From Dicyema japonicum (lineage: Eukaryota > Dicyemida > Rhombozoa > Dicyemidae), in contig RDEW01000065.1 in the NCBI GenBank assembly GCA_011109175.1, positions 143,984 through 207,983 on the forward strand: a stretch of DNA of 64,000 nucleotides. The letters run 5' to 3'. The position numbers were made by a program, and so were the translations under genes. Positions within the stretch are counted from its first letter, which is position 1. Every line of letters begins with the position of its first letter. Shown here in pieces: positions 42,979 through 54,389 of the stretch. The notes beneath the pieces were generated by a model. That model did no database searches and had not been told where the DNA came from. It saw nothing but the letters and a program-made list of their open reading frames with translations.

Positions 42979-44880
42979 TAATTAGTTTTTTGATTAAATT
43001 TAATAATTACGATTTACTTTTAATATACCTTGTCTTGTGTTTTTGGCATACGATCTTCTAGGTTAGTACGTACTTGAATACGTATTTTACTATAATTATT
43101 TTATTACAAATCCTAACAGGGGATACACCCGTTTACTGTTGTTCTTGGAACAGCCGATTACACTTGCTGATATTGGAAAGGATCATCTACCGATCTTTTA
43201 TAATCGCAACTTCTCTTCTGTAGAGGTTTAATTTTGTTTTCTAATTTGGATCTTGATCCAACTCTCTCATTTCTTACCTGAAATCGTGCCTCGAAACGTA
43301 TCCAAATCAAGTTTATTTGGTTAACAAAAAATCTCATTTGCTATCGAAATATGTAGTAATAGCATTGTTTGATAAACAAACTTTGGCCATGTCCCGATTC
43401 GCACTAACTGTTCCTTGGAGGTCCAAAATTTGAAATTAGTTTTTAATAACATTTTCTGGCAAATCTTGAGGATGGAGTTATCATCCAAACAGAGTAATGA
43501 AAAGCTGCTATGTCTTTCTGAGGTCCGTTTTCATGAAAAGCCGAGGATAACTTTGCCGGTCGTTCTACAAAGGTCTTGATAATATGTTGAAAAATGGCCA
43601 GGATTTCCTACGTTTCTGCAAAGAGCTAGGACACTCATTCAGAGATAGGGTTGCTCACGCAGAGGAATGTACAGGACAAACACTTTATTTAAGAACAGAT
43701 AATTAATAGTTGGAAGGGCCAAAATGCATGTTTTTAACTTCTTTATTTTGGTTACGTGCGGGTCTGTAAAAAACTGATACCATATTAGGTATTACTGATG
43801 ATGGTGTACTATTTTCCTATGCACTGTAGGTTTCACAAGAGGACTCGGATGACATACGTCAATAGACACGCTCTCATGGATTCTCTTGATCACGGTTACT
43901 CTATGTGCGGATATTTTTTGTTCCTTAAAATAACATTCAAGAAAAGTCTTTAGTAAAACATAAAGATAAATTTGTTTTTAATGAAGCTCCATAAAATTGA
44001 AAAAGTTTTAAAAGGTCATCTTATTGAGGATCTATCTATCCTCTTCTTTTAAAACGTTTGTTGGCAGAATGAAAAAATCAAGAAAAATACCATAAAATCG
44101 CCTGTTCGAGGTCACATATAGGACCGTCCTCGAAAAGTTTCTAGAAGTCACATATAAGATTATAGTTACTTTTGGGATCTTCGTCTTGAGTACATGTGGA
44201 TACGACTATCCTTGTATGATTAATATTGTAATGGTCAATACAGGGTAGCTGAAACTATTTTGTTTGAAACTATTGATCTCATCATTAGATAATTTTGCTA
44301 TACTTAAGAAAATGGATCGTTTTGTGGTATTGAGAATATGAGCAGCATATTTCGCATCTTTAAAGAGATGATTCTCCAAGTTCTTTTCAATTTTGACTTG
44401 AAGGGATCTGAACTTTGGGAAATATTACTATGGAGTCAATTCTATATTTAGTGACGTTTCTGGCAGACAACATTTGTCTCAGTTGTGAAGATTGTAGAAG
44501 GGTACGACCTGGACTATATGAGATTACTGACTCACGATCAAGGCTATAAGTACTATGCTTCACGCGAATGTTTGATGATTTTTTTACATTTTCTTTTCAC
44601 CTCCACAGTTATTACTTTCCCTTTATGTTGGTGCATTAATAATATCATCTTCAACCATTTGCATTCTAACTGAGCATGTATTATTATATGCACTCATCGT
44701 CTCCTCTCTTTAGGTATTTCCTCACTCTTTGGAGGTCTTTGTGCAGTAAGGAGTATTATCCTTGGTCGGCCACGAAAGCATTTCCCCTCGAACATGAAGT
44801 GATCCTCCATCGAGCATGTGACTTAAATATTATTATTAAAACGCACTCCTGAAAAAACATAAATTAGTTAAGTTTCCCTT
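42979..44880. other. Intergenic, mostly unassigned
   Basis: No gene recognised. 43575-43670 shares TTGAAAAATGGCCAGGATTTCCTACGT-type sequence with LINE tails at 29.4 and 50.6 kb. ACACTTTATTTAAG near 43680 resembles 13788-13803. The 62-codon frame at 44485-44673 has a hydrophobic stretch but no context. Confidence 0.3.
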
Positions 44881-44884
44881 GTGT

Positions 44885-46475
44885 CGTATTCCTAATCATC
44901 CTCTCCGTCAGCCTCGACCATGATCCTCCGTAACTCGCTAATTCTCTTAGTTAGTTCAGGTCGTCCGCCGAAGTTAGTCTCATGCCAACCGCCGATAGGT
45001 CTGGAAGAGGTAAAAGATATCATTTTTGTTCACGATAGGCCAAAATGTCGTTCTTGGCCTTCCGCGGAATCCGACTCCTGTTTGTGCAAAGATGTTTCCA
45101 TTGTGATATTTGCGTGGACCTGGTCATTTAGACGTAACACGTGGCCAAAAGGCTCCATCTTAATTTGAAAATATCATCTGACAGCACGCCGGATTTGCAT
45201 TTATTATAAAGGTTTGCATTAGAGATTTCATAGGCCAGTTGATCTTGATTACCGATTTGAGCTGAGCTCTGTGGAAGGAATCAAGACGATCCATTTCCCG
45301 TTTAGAGATTCCCCAAGTCCCGGAGTCGTAGGGTATACCGGGATAACAAAAGCTTTGTATATTCTAAGCCTGGTGTTAAGTCCTATCCTCTTCTTGTCGC
45401 TCCATTTTGACGATATTTTTTTCAGTGCACTCATAGCGATGATCTTCTTACGAGTAACATCTTCAGAGTCTCCTAGAAGCGAGCCAACCTTCTTTTGCTT
45501 CTCCATGACTCGTCCGATCTCCGATCATAACATGTAAGCGTTGTAAACTCCGTTTTGTCGGTATTTACGGTATGAACCATTTCGAAAATATGTGTTGTGG
45601 GAGTACGCTGAGCATGTGCTGAAGTGTTTGAGTATCTTCCGAGACAAATCCAGATCGTCCACATAAATTATCTCGTCATAATTGTTTCCAATCATGGCCC
45701 TGAACTCTCTTAGTGCAGCTTCAAGATAAACATGAAAAGGACCGGGGATAGCGAGTCTCCCTGTGGAACTCCACGTGAAGTCGGAAAAAAGTTGGAAGTA
45801 CATTTGCCAATTTTAACAGAAAAGTTAGTGTTCTGCAATGAGAAGGCGTATTATTTTAACGTCTTCTGGGTGAAGAAAACTCTTCAGAACTTCCATAAGT
45901 TTTCCTTGATGTACCGAATCGAATGCACGGGACATATCAATGGCAAGTATTTCAATAGATTTTTATATTTTTGGCATAGAGCACAATACCATCTGTGTCC
46001 CCAAACTACATCGGCTAGACCTGCCTGTCCGAAATCCACTTTGGCCGGGGATAGAATTTGTTCACTTGTTTTTTATCCGGTGTAATGTAATGAGGGACAG
46101 TGTTTTGTGTATGAAAGTTAGTAGAATTATTGGTCTAAGGTTGCAAAGGAGACCTTTAGCTTTCTCGGGTTTTTGTAGAGGTATTAGCCACCCTCTTTCC
46201 AGTTCAACGCATTGTCTTCCTGGAGAGACCGATTGAAAACATTAGTGATCATTTTGGCTAGCTCCTCAGGGGGATGTTTTAAAAGTTCTGCTGGGATATT
46301 ATCTGGTCCTGTAGTTCTTCCGATGTCCAGTTTTTTGATTGCTTGAAGAGTTTCCGGAACGGTTAATAAAGTGGATTTGTCAGGTTTCGATAGTTTCATT
46401 GTGTGGTTAATTTTGCTGTGCGTGTTGAAGATATGATCAGAATGATATATTAGCATTGTTAACGTCTCCAATGGT
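44885..46475 (-). mobile_element. LINE-C copy, broken
   Basis: On the minus strand: KKLDIGRTTGPDNIPAELLK (46184-46471), AIDMSRAFDSVHQGKLME, AIPGPFHVYLEAALREF, IIYVDDLDLSRKILK (a YVDD box), KKVGSLLGDSEDVTRKKIIA (45249-45506), and a C-terminal scrap FGHVLRLNDQVHANI (about 45120). Same family as 54.4-55.6 kb. Several frame breaks. Confidence 0.7.
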
Positions 46476-47248
46476 TATCTTGGACACTGATCAGGGCCGA
46501 ACTCCTCCCTCTATTGAGGAGGCGAATTGCATTGAACATCCTTGGTCCATCTTTATATTTCGTTATTTCGGAAAATTGATTTTCTGCTTCACTTGTGACT
46601 TTAATTATCATTAATATGTCTGAGATCAATGTTCCAAAGATCACAGTAAAACCAAACTAACTAATCACATGAACTCGAAAAACTGGACCAACACCCTTAT
46701 CTTGGCTCGTTGTCCCTCCTTCAAACCCACACAAGCACATATACGGGATAGAACACGATAATTACACGAGCGCCCTCCTCGATTCTTACGAATTAGTGAT
46801 TCCAGATGGGTTGATGAGAAATCTTCCGATACTGGAGAGAAATGTATCCGTCTCTCTCACGACCCCGAAAGTCTCCACCGCAATAGGATAAATGTTAGTT
46901 ATTGCTAAGTGACCCCTACTTTCTGATTTTTCCTCCGCCTTGTCTGTCACAAAATCAATAGCACATAAACTCGATTTCATTCAAGTTATGTTAATTTATA
47001 AATTATCCGTTATTTGAATTGGTGACTAAACATTTGCGTTGAAATTTTATATCAAAAATTGTTAGTCAATAATCCATTTTAACCGCTTTTATTATACACA
47101 TTCTTCGTAAAATCCAAGTGAGTTTGAGAATACTTGGATGACTTTGTCAACAATTTACGCCCTAAATGGTTGAAATTGCTGATTTTATGATTTGCTATTG
47201 TAAAAATTCCCTTTAAATGCACTACGGAGCATATTCCCGCATTCTGTT
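46476..47248. other. Spacer with LINE 3' tail remnant
   Basis: 46628-46983 on the minus strand carries a decayed C-terminal piece (NIYPIAVETFGV, compare FYPIVVETTGG of RLE-1), then a tail TCATGTGATTAGTTAGTTTGG like LINE-B at 24.2 kb. From 46984 to 47248 nothing is recognised; this would hold the promoter of the zinc-finger gene. Confidence 0.4.
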
Positions 47249-48160
47249 ATGTCTAGTCATTATATTGAGAGCTTTCTCAACAAATGGAAATCTTTGAGAA
47301 AAGAAAGATTACGGGAGTTAATGAAACAAAGATTTGTGAGTATCGGCGTGGTTTATTACGTGGTTTAGGTTCTCCAGCTATTTTAATTGCTAGGTGGGTT
47401 TAATGTTGAAAATTCAGTCAACGTGACTGACAAGCAATTCACGGGCATAAAAGACCAGACTGAATCTAATATCCACAATCACGTTACTAGTGTGGATGAG
47501 GATGTTGTTCCTAAATCTCCAAAAGTGGAATATGATGCTCAAGCAAAACCTGTTAAGAATAAGACTCCAAAGCTCAGAAAAGTTAAAGCAAAAACTTTCT
47601 CCCAATCCTCGGCTAAGAAAGTAAAAAACGAAGCATTCAATGATGCCGTTACGAATGATATAAAGGTGGAGCCCCCGTGTATAGGAAATGATTGGACTAC
47701 CAATGAGTTGGATTCAACCCTTGCTGATTTCAAGGAGAACTTGAATTCAAGTGGACCCTCGGACGTTAAAGATCTCACCGTTGTGCGTAATACTGACATA
47801 AAACTTTCTGAATGTGATAATTCTGATGAACTTGAATCACTTAAAACTTCCTTAAAGCGTAAAAGATCTTCATTCCTACAATCCAGTGGGGAAGAAGTCA
47901 CTTCTGTGCAATCAAATGTGGATGATCTGTTGGAATCAAGTACACTCTTTAATTGCAGGACTTGTTCATTCAATTCTGCTCGCAAAAGGATTATGATCAA
48001 GCATATTCGGACTACACACTTGAGTGAGAAACGACTCCATCTTCAGAGTCTGGGGTTTTTGTAGATTTTGCGACGCGACCTTTAAATATTCAACTGTTTG
48101 TATAAAATGAGAACGATTATCACACGTCAAAACTGAAAAATGAGTGATCTGATTTTTATT
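47249..48160 (+). CDS. C2H2 zinc-finger protein
   Basis: ATG at 47249 gives MSSHYIESFLNKWKSLRKER. One or two short introns between 47338 and 47390 are needed to reach the long frame that follows (to 48064); their exact ends are uncertain. The middle is Lys/Asp-rich and probably disordered. A clear C2H2 finger follows: CRTC, 12 residues, H-IRTT-H. Immediately after, in a shifted frame, CRFCDATFKYSTVCIK followed by ENDYH would make a second finger if single bases were restored near 48055 (a T run) and 48106. Probably a nuclear DNA- or RNA-binding protein; family not identified. Confidence 0.55.
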
Positions 48161-48354
48161 CTGGCTTTGTCTTGTCTTTTATGTTTATTACACATAGACC
48201 TCTCATGTTAGTAAGCTTTTATGTTAGGGTGGTGGAATTTGGTCATAATCAGATGATGGATAATTATGCTGTTGTCATGACGGCGAGTATAGTCAGTACA
48301 TGCTGAGGTCCTAGCTACGCCATGCTCGATGTGGTCCACATGTTAGGTGTGTTA
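48161..48354. other. Spacer
   Basis: Nothing recognised apart from a TTGTCTTGTCT run (48166-48176) like the end of LINE-A. Confidence 0.25.
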
Positions 48355-48665
48355 TTATTTATTAACCCCGAATACACCGAGAAAGAAGTTAAAGTAAACA
48401 ACTAATTAAGTGTATCCAATTTCCACTTCTACAGTAACAGAGTCCATCCGGAATCAGCATAAAAGGTAAGACGTCTATTACATGTAGTTGTGAAAACCCC
48501 TCCAGTAAAGTGGGGGAGAGCAAATGATCCTTTTTCGTTCCGGCCTGGCACTGGGCGTCACCTAGACAGGTGGATCACATGAAGCCACTCTAATAGGAAG
48601 AGAGAGGAGGAACAGATAAACAAGCAGAAAACTTCAACCAATTAGCCACGCGGCTCTTAAATTAA
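48355..48665 (-). mobile_element. S-type SINE copy
   Basis: Full-length relative of 38395-38690. The tail on the minus strand is GGATACACTTAATTAG with GGTGTATTC, keeping an 8-bp stem with one wobble, then GTTAATAAATAATAAC. Confidence 0.7.
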
Positions 48666-49195
48666 CAACATGTTAGGTGTTGCTTAGTTTGACCCTGAAG
48701 TGGTTGACAAAGAGGAATCATATCTATCCATTCTTACGCATATAATCCGTAATAAGGGATTTTGTATAATTTTTATGATTATCTGTTATTGCATAAAGGT
48801 TTAATAACTCTCAATTCAATGGACAAGTCAATTTTTGGGAATTAAAATTACTGCATCACCTCGTCGAATGGTTAGTCTGTCGGATGATACAAGGGGTGAC
48901 GTACCTCATCTCCTCAAATGAACGTGAAGTTTCGCTCATCTCCTCGTGAAAAAGTAGAAAATGAAGGAAACAAGGTCACTTTGTAATAAAAAAAACTCGG
49001 GACTCCCAGTGCAACTGGAGTTTGCATTAATATTCTAATATGAAAGGGCCGAATTCACTATGCCGTGGGGTTGAATCTTATCTGGAACAAAAATTGGAGG
49101 AAATTGGAAGTCTACTTAAGGCGGTGACAATTACAAAAGGTAATCTTAAAGCAAAACCACGTAAATCTATGTAAAAAATGCACATTCGGAACAAG
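48666..49195. other. Intergenic, nothing recognised
   Basis: No repeat or gene seen; lies downstream of MCAT. Confidence 0.3.
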
Positions 49196-49199
49196 TATT

Positions 49200-50384
49200 T
49201 TAGTAAAAATCACACTTCCACAAAATAATAGGGTGCTGATCACGGTACTTTGCATTAATGGAAGAGTTTATTAGAGGTTTCAGTTGCCTACCAGGACCGA
49301 CTTCGTAAACATTTCGCTTGGATGGTGAATTAAACAAATATTCCATGGTTTGTTGCCATTTTACTGGCGACACAACCTGGTGACCAACAAATCCTTATCT
49401 CCTCCACGTTTTTGTAGGGTTTAGCTGATAGATTAGATATTACGTTAATTTTGGGCTCATTAAATTTAACATTGCTAAATTTAGTCAAAAACAAACTTTA
49501 AGACATCTTTGAGTTCATCGCAGGCAAAATTCATCATCTGAGTATGAAAGGCCCCACTGACTGAAGCCTCTTAACTTTCCGAATTCCAAATTTGGAACTA
49601 TTTGCTCGATAAACTCCAAAGCCTACAATTAAACAATAGTCACCTCTACAGAGCCACCAATTACTTGAAATGCGGATGAAAGATAATTTGCAGGCTGGCA
49701 AACTGGATTAGCGATTCCCAAAGAATGACAGTGCTCAATAGCCGCCTTGCAGCATCTTCTATGTTCGAGATTCCGTTGACCATTATAGAAATCATCCCTC
49801 CATTAGTCATCTCCGAAGCCTTCTGCATGGAAGTAGCACGAACTTTTACAACTTTTATTGCTGTTTGGATTACAAATATGACAAACCATCCTCGAAAGAC
49901 AGGCACTCTGAGAAAACCAGAGAAGTATATTCTCCCAAACTCAATCCTGCGGTATAATTGCAAGTTCTAAGAGCTTCTGGATCTTCATTCTCAAGTTTTC
50001 CGAGAGAGGCCAGAGATGTGACCATAATAGCTGGTTGGGAGATTTCTGTCCTCATTAATTTGTCAGATGGCCCTTCCAAACATAACTAAAATGACATTAT
50101 AATATACTTTCAGTAGATCATATCCTAAAATAACACTCGCTCTCTCAAAAAGATCAACAGATTTCGGAAAGTGCTTCAACTTTGATGCCATACCGATAAA
50201 TTGGGAGCCCTGTCCAGGAAAAAGAAGCACAGACGATTCCTTCAATATCTGAGTTTGCGAACACACAGCCTGCATCACTTGAGCAGTTCCTTAACACAGC
50301 TCTGACAGAAGCAAATGGGAGCCTTAACGTGAACATAAGCACCGGTAACTGGAAACGCGTTCAAAATTCTATAAATAATCGACA
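49200..50384 (-). CDS. MCAT: Mitochondrial malonyl-CoA:ACP transacylase (FabD type)
   Basis: Moves malonyl groups from CoA to acyl-carrier protein for mitochondrial fatty-acid synthesis. The minus strand gives SVLLFPGQGSQFIGMASKL, ERASVILGYDLLK, the nucleophile elbow AGLSLGEYTSLVF (active Ser), VKVRATSMQKASE, EHCHSLGIANPVC, SGAFHTQMMNFACDEL (catalytic His), VSPVKWQQTMEYL and YEVGPGRQLKPL. Introns: 50086-50107 (22 nt), 49861-49886 (26), 49623-49643 (21), 49476-49497 (22), and possibly 26 nt near 50265-50290. ATG 50384 would start a plausible targeting leader. Frame breaks near 49750, 49525 and 49395-49420 interrupt conserved sequence. All key motifs survive, so either the consensus has errors or the gene is a very young pseudogene. 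Confidence 0.85.
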
Positions 50385-50489
50385 TGGCGTGATCACGCCA
50401 CTCTGATATGGTACGATTTTTACTGTTATTAATATTTTTGCAGAGATTAATTTATTTAATAATTCTGAGTTATAATAGTATTAAAGGTA
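50385..50489. other. Possible MCAT promoter region
   Basis: AT-rich, no motif identified. Confidence 0.2.
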
Positions 50490-50735
50490 TTTTGCCCCCC
50501 TGGAGATTTGCGATTCCCTCTTCGAGAGTGGATCGTTTGAACTCCCTCAGGCGAAAAATTATGCACCACACGGACATCCCCACTTGCGGCCTCGTTTCTG
50601 ATGAGGCGACGTTGAAGAATGGCCAGAGTTTCCTACGTTTCTGCGAGTTCGGGTGTTGTTGGAGGCTGGGATCACCTAATTAGTTAGTTTTGAACTATCT
50701 TTCTTGTGTTTTTGGAGTTAAATAAATAAAAATAA
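50490..50735 (+). mobile_element. LINE-B 3'-end copy
   Basis: Matches 29270-29660, with an internal deletion: CCTGGAGATTTGCGATTCCC, GAATGGCCAGAGTTTCCTAC, then GGATCACCTAATTAGTTAG (50669-50687) and TTAAATAAATAAAAATAAAA. Confidence 0.65.
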
Positions 50736-51430
50736 AATAATAAAGGCATTTCGGGGAACACATAATAATAAAATCCTTGTGAAAAAATTAATGAAAAGAG
50801 AAATCTCCCGACTAGCTATTATGGTCATATCTTTGCTGAGGTGGCTGATCAAATTGTCTTAGACTTACAGCTATTGGAGGAAATAATTTGAAATATTAAA
50901 GTAGTTTAATTATGCTTCCTTGGTTATTCTTTGCACTTTTATTTTTCAACCAAAACCATAATGCACGTGATATCAACGTGAAGATAATCTTGATTATCGA
51001 ATATATTAACACTTAAAAATTTTACAGATATTTGAATTTCCAGACACTTTTTCTGAGAGCATCTCGACTGTTTGATTAAGAAAATTTTTTAAAATTGAGG
51101 TTTTTTTCTAGAAATAAAAATCTTTATTAGCAAAAATGCTAAAAATTTAAATATATTTTCCCATTTCTGGATTTTCATTTCATTTTGTAGTTCAAGAAGG
51201 TCCCTGAATCGCGCCGCATTTGCATTACGATTTTGTTGACGATTTCTTTACAAATTCTCCTAACCTCTTTAGAAGTAGTAATTTTTTTAGCAATTTTCTG
51301 GTAAATTAACTTAAACTGGAAATTAATTAGACCCTTTTTTCTCAACCACACTAAGCTAAATCAGTACTCCCATTTTTAAGAAAGTGACATCAGCACTTTA
51401 GCAAAATCATACTCTTACTTAGTTGAATAA
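50736..51430. other. Intergenic, nothing recognised
   Basis: AT-rich without repeats or coding signal. Confidence 0.3.
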
Positions 51431-51437
51431 TGTCTAT

Positions 51438-51580
51438 GGTTACTATAGTAACCCACCAAGAGACAGGGAGCATTACAACAAACGATTGCGAGCACAAGGC
51501 GTTTACGGCACCACCAATCGTTCACAGAAATACCCCCTGTCTCTTGGCAGTGGTGTGATTTGTTTTTTCTATAGTAATCC
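51438..51580. repeat. Nested fold-back (hairpin) element
   Basis: Starts with the perfect 16-bp palindrome GGTTACTATAGTAACC (51438-51453). The right end CTATAGTAATCC (51569-51580) pairs with its first half. Inside, CCAAGAGACAGGG (51456-51468) pairs with CCCTGTCTCTTGG (51535-51547), and further in AACGATTG (51481-51488) pairs with CAATCGTT (51515-51522). The three nested arms could form one long hairpin of about 140 nt. It may be a miniature inverted-repeat transposon. Confidence 0.7.
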
Positions 51581-51895
51581 TATTATGGATTAGAAATAAC
51601 CTAACTTGTAAGCCGCTTGTTTCTTAACAACTTGTCCGCATTCTCCAATTTTTATTGGGAAAGTTGAACAAATGGGAAACTCTATGTCTCAGACTACAAC
51701 TTTATATGTCGCTAAGACATTTTAACCCTTGAATTTGGTGTTATCAGCAAAATTTATGTCACCGTGTTGTCAGTCGGTAATAATTGAATCTCAACTTGAT
51801 ATTGTGGAACTCAACAATGGTATGTCTTTAATATCTGATAAAATAATTTCGCCTCCTACGACCATAAAGTGTGTTATATTGTACTTAGTTAAATT
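51581..51895. other. Intergenic, nothing recognised
   Basis: A 64-codon frame at 51729-51923 (EFMSPCCQSV-like, FMSPCCQSVIIESQLDIVEL) has no family match I can name. Confidence 0.25.
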
Positions 51896-51899
51896 CTCT

Positions 51900-51992
51900 C
51901 CCGTGTTACCCATAAGCGTATGAATACTTAGGGTTCCGCTTGTGTCGTGCCCTTCACTGTCTGTTTTGCCAGTTTTCTCCATGTTACTTTCC
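51900..51992 (-). repeat. Inverted partner of 54243-54336
   Basis: On the minus strand GAGAAAACTGGCAAAACAGA, then GACACAAGCGGAACCCTAAG and TATTCATACGCTTATG. The plus strand at 54.25 kb has the same order. A looser match lies at 13738-13775 (CATAAGCACGTAGGATGCC). Probably an undescribed element terminus. Confidence 0.5.
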
Positions 51993-52319
51993 TCCTCGCA
52001 CGTCTCTGCAGTTCACAGAGGAATCCATGTCTAAAGTCTGTCTAGTGTTCGAAGCGAGTCTTCTGACGTTGAGAGTTGCAATAGTGGACGGGGGAGAATA
52101 GATAAACTGAGAGTACGATAAGGACATCAGAAAGGTGTCAACCAGCAGTTATTGGATTTATTTAATAACCTCAAGTTCGTTATGAGGATGTGTTCAAACA
52201 TCTCCCATCTCTCCTCCCTTATTGTATCTTCTAGGGGACGAGATTTGCATACCCAATATAAATTTTTGCTGCTGATCTCTCTTATAAGGACCTGTAACAC
52301 CGAACGTAGATGTTTTCTA

Positions 52320-52760
52320 TAGTATGTTTGTTTTTATTTATTTAACCCCAAGACTACCAAGAAAGATAGGTCAAAACTAAAAATTAGGTGATCCCAGCCT
52401 CCAACGACATCCGAACTTTTCATCTGGTCTTCTGATGACCCAACCACATTCCGGAAACGCCTTCTCTTCCTTCTGCAAAGGAATTCAATCGGCGTCCACT
52501 TTTTTATAACCGACCGAAATTCCTCTGCATAAAAATAAACATACCATAGAAAACATCTACCTTTTCCTTGAGTGAGTTTCCCAGTTCCTTGCAGAAACGT
52601 AGGAAACAGGCCATTCTTTAAAGCCTCCTCTGAAAGCAGACTGGGGACGGATGTGGAGTCTGGTTATATGTGATCTTCAGTCTGAGAGAATTCACACGCT
52701 CCACCCTGGTAGAAGGAATGGCGAATCTCCAGGCAGAACAGGCATATTCAATCGTCGGCG
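52320..52760 (-). mobile_element. LINE 3'-end copy
   Basis: Minus strand carries the ATGCAGAGGAATTTCGGTCG block known from 29.45 kb, the GAATGGCCTG block, and a tail GGGATCACCTAATTTTTAG with TTAAATAAATAAAAACA at 52320-52395. Confidence 0.6.
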
Positions 52761-52924
52761 CAATAACTTGGAGATAGTATGTTTCAAACTTTTAACACTG
52801 TATCAGACTCCGCAATGCTGCTAATCTAATATTTTTGTTAAAATCAAAAAATGATAACATTCTATCACAATTAAAAAAAATTAAATAAATATCGTACTTT
52901 TGCAATACATGCTTCAAGATTACT
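52761..52924. other. Spacer
   Basis: Nothing recognised. Confidence 0.2.
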
Positions 52925-53045
52925 TTTTTTTCTTGGTTTTGTGTGAGTACCTGTAGATACTCCTGTTCGGCATTGAGGTATCACTAATGACAACGTCACT
53001 TTTCAAGTCAAAAAACATCGTAAATGCGTGGAGCCTTCAGCCAGA
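52925..53045 (-). mobile_element. tRNA-derived SINE body (headless copy)
   Basis: Aligns with 13870-13980: TTTTCTTG, ACTCCTGTTCGGCATTGAGG-type sequence, ATGACAACGTCACTTTTCAAG and ATCGTAAATGCGTGGAGCCTT. The tRNA-like head is missing. Confidence 0.55.
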
Positions 53046-53930
53046 ATTGGCAGCATCAAAATTTGAATTTATCTAAAACAGATATTTTATCGAACTCTAA
53101 TTTTATCCAAAAAATTCATATTATGAAATTAAATTTCAGACTTTTTTAACTGGGAACTTTTCTCAAATCCACTCTTGCTATCAAGTAAGTTTTTTGACTT
53201 TCTATGAACTTGAACATCCTATCACGCTGAACAACTACCGTCAACACAAAAGATATGTGACGCAACAGTTGTGACCAAATATATCCATTGATTTATCGTT
53301 AGGTTCACCTTCCCTAATATTCTCCAACTGCTTATCTATCCATAGACAAGAGCCTATCATTAGTGACATTGTCCTATATCTCTTGACATAATAAAATGGA
53401 GTTTTGTAAATTACAAAAACGCAAGATGGAACGATTTTAAGTGCGCAACTAAGTCAACTCTTTCAATGGGTAATTTCATTTCTCCCGATAAAGCAGTGAC
53501 CTATTTTATCTTAGCAGTCCTGTCTGCCGTTGTTTAAGTCCTCTGCAATTAAAACATCTCAGAGTGAACGGAGAAGTCGGTAAGGAATACGAATAAGACA
53601 TAGTGCAATAGAGGACGTCGTTACCACCTTAACCAATGAAGACTGGACCACCAAGACTCAATTTAAAAATTGAAGATCTCTCTGGGAACAACCTGAATAA
53701 CCACCAGCTTAACGGTCAAGTCGCGAAAGCTTCAATTTCATTGGGAATCCAACAGCCTCTAAGTCTTCTGCTATAAATCCGTTTATCGCTTTGTACTTCA
53801 TCTTTTTATTAAATATAATAAGCCTTATCGTAGAAACATGTTTTTATATGAGCTTCAAAAGATAATTTGTTCATATATTTGTAGACATGTTGGTTGAGTG
53901 GACAACTCTCTATTAATTCTACTCTCAGTC
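53046..53930. other. Intergenic, nothing recognised
   Basis: AT-rich DNA, no gene or clear repeat. Confidence 0.3.
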
Positions 53931-53934
53931 TATC

Positions 53935-54225
53935 TATTCTACCCAGTTGTAAGAGGTCTCGTTTCTAACACTAAACAGACACTTTATGCACGATACAAAG
54001 TTACTGTGGCCTGCCTGCAAGAGGTAAAGATGAAAGTGGATCGGGATATATGCAACGGAAATTACCGGTTAATTCAACTACCGTCCGATTGCCGTCACTA
54101 TGGAATGGGCTTCGCAGTCCATCTATCAATCGTGAATCGACTATTCAAGGTATGGAGAGTTACTTACAGAATCGCTATCATTCAATTGGATATTGATTGC
54201 ATAAAAAGAAATCGATTATGTCATT
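53935..54225 (+). mobile_element. LINE AP-endonuclease fragment
   Basis: Encodes RGLVSNTKQTLYARYKVT, ACLQEVKMKVDRDICNGNY, RLIQLPSDCRHYGMGFAVHL and RLFKVWRVTYRIAIIQLDI, the N-terminal part of a LINE endonuclease (the Glu in LQEVK is the usual catalytic-site residue). Ends abruptly at 54225. Family unclear, possibly the missing front of LINE-C. Confidence 0.55.
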
Positions 54226-54242
54226 AATGTCAAGACGTGTGA

Positions 54243-54336
54243 AAAAGAAAATTACTGAGAAAACTGGTATAAAGGATAGTGAAGAGCATAACACAAGCAG
54301 AACCCTAAGTATTCATACGCTTATGATTAACACGGA
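54243..54336 (+). repeat. Copy of the 51.9-kb repeat
   Basis: Shares AAAACTGG, ACACAAGCAGAACCCTAAGT and ATTCATACGCTTATG with the minus strand of 51900-51992. Confidence 0.5.
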
Positions 54337-54389
54337 AGTACATTTATCTATCTAACTAACTTAACTTTAAGTAGGATATTATTATGGCA

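Noticed and set aside
42979-44880. A 3' UTR or further exons of MTR4
   Set aside because: MTR4 ends at the conserved SSSLYL terminus, and no helicase-related sequence follows.
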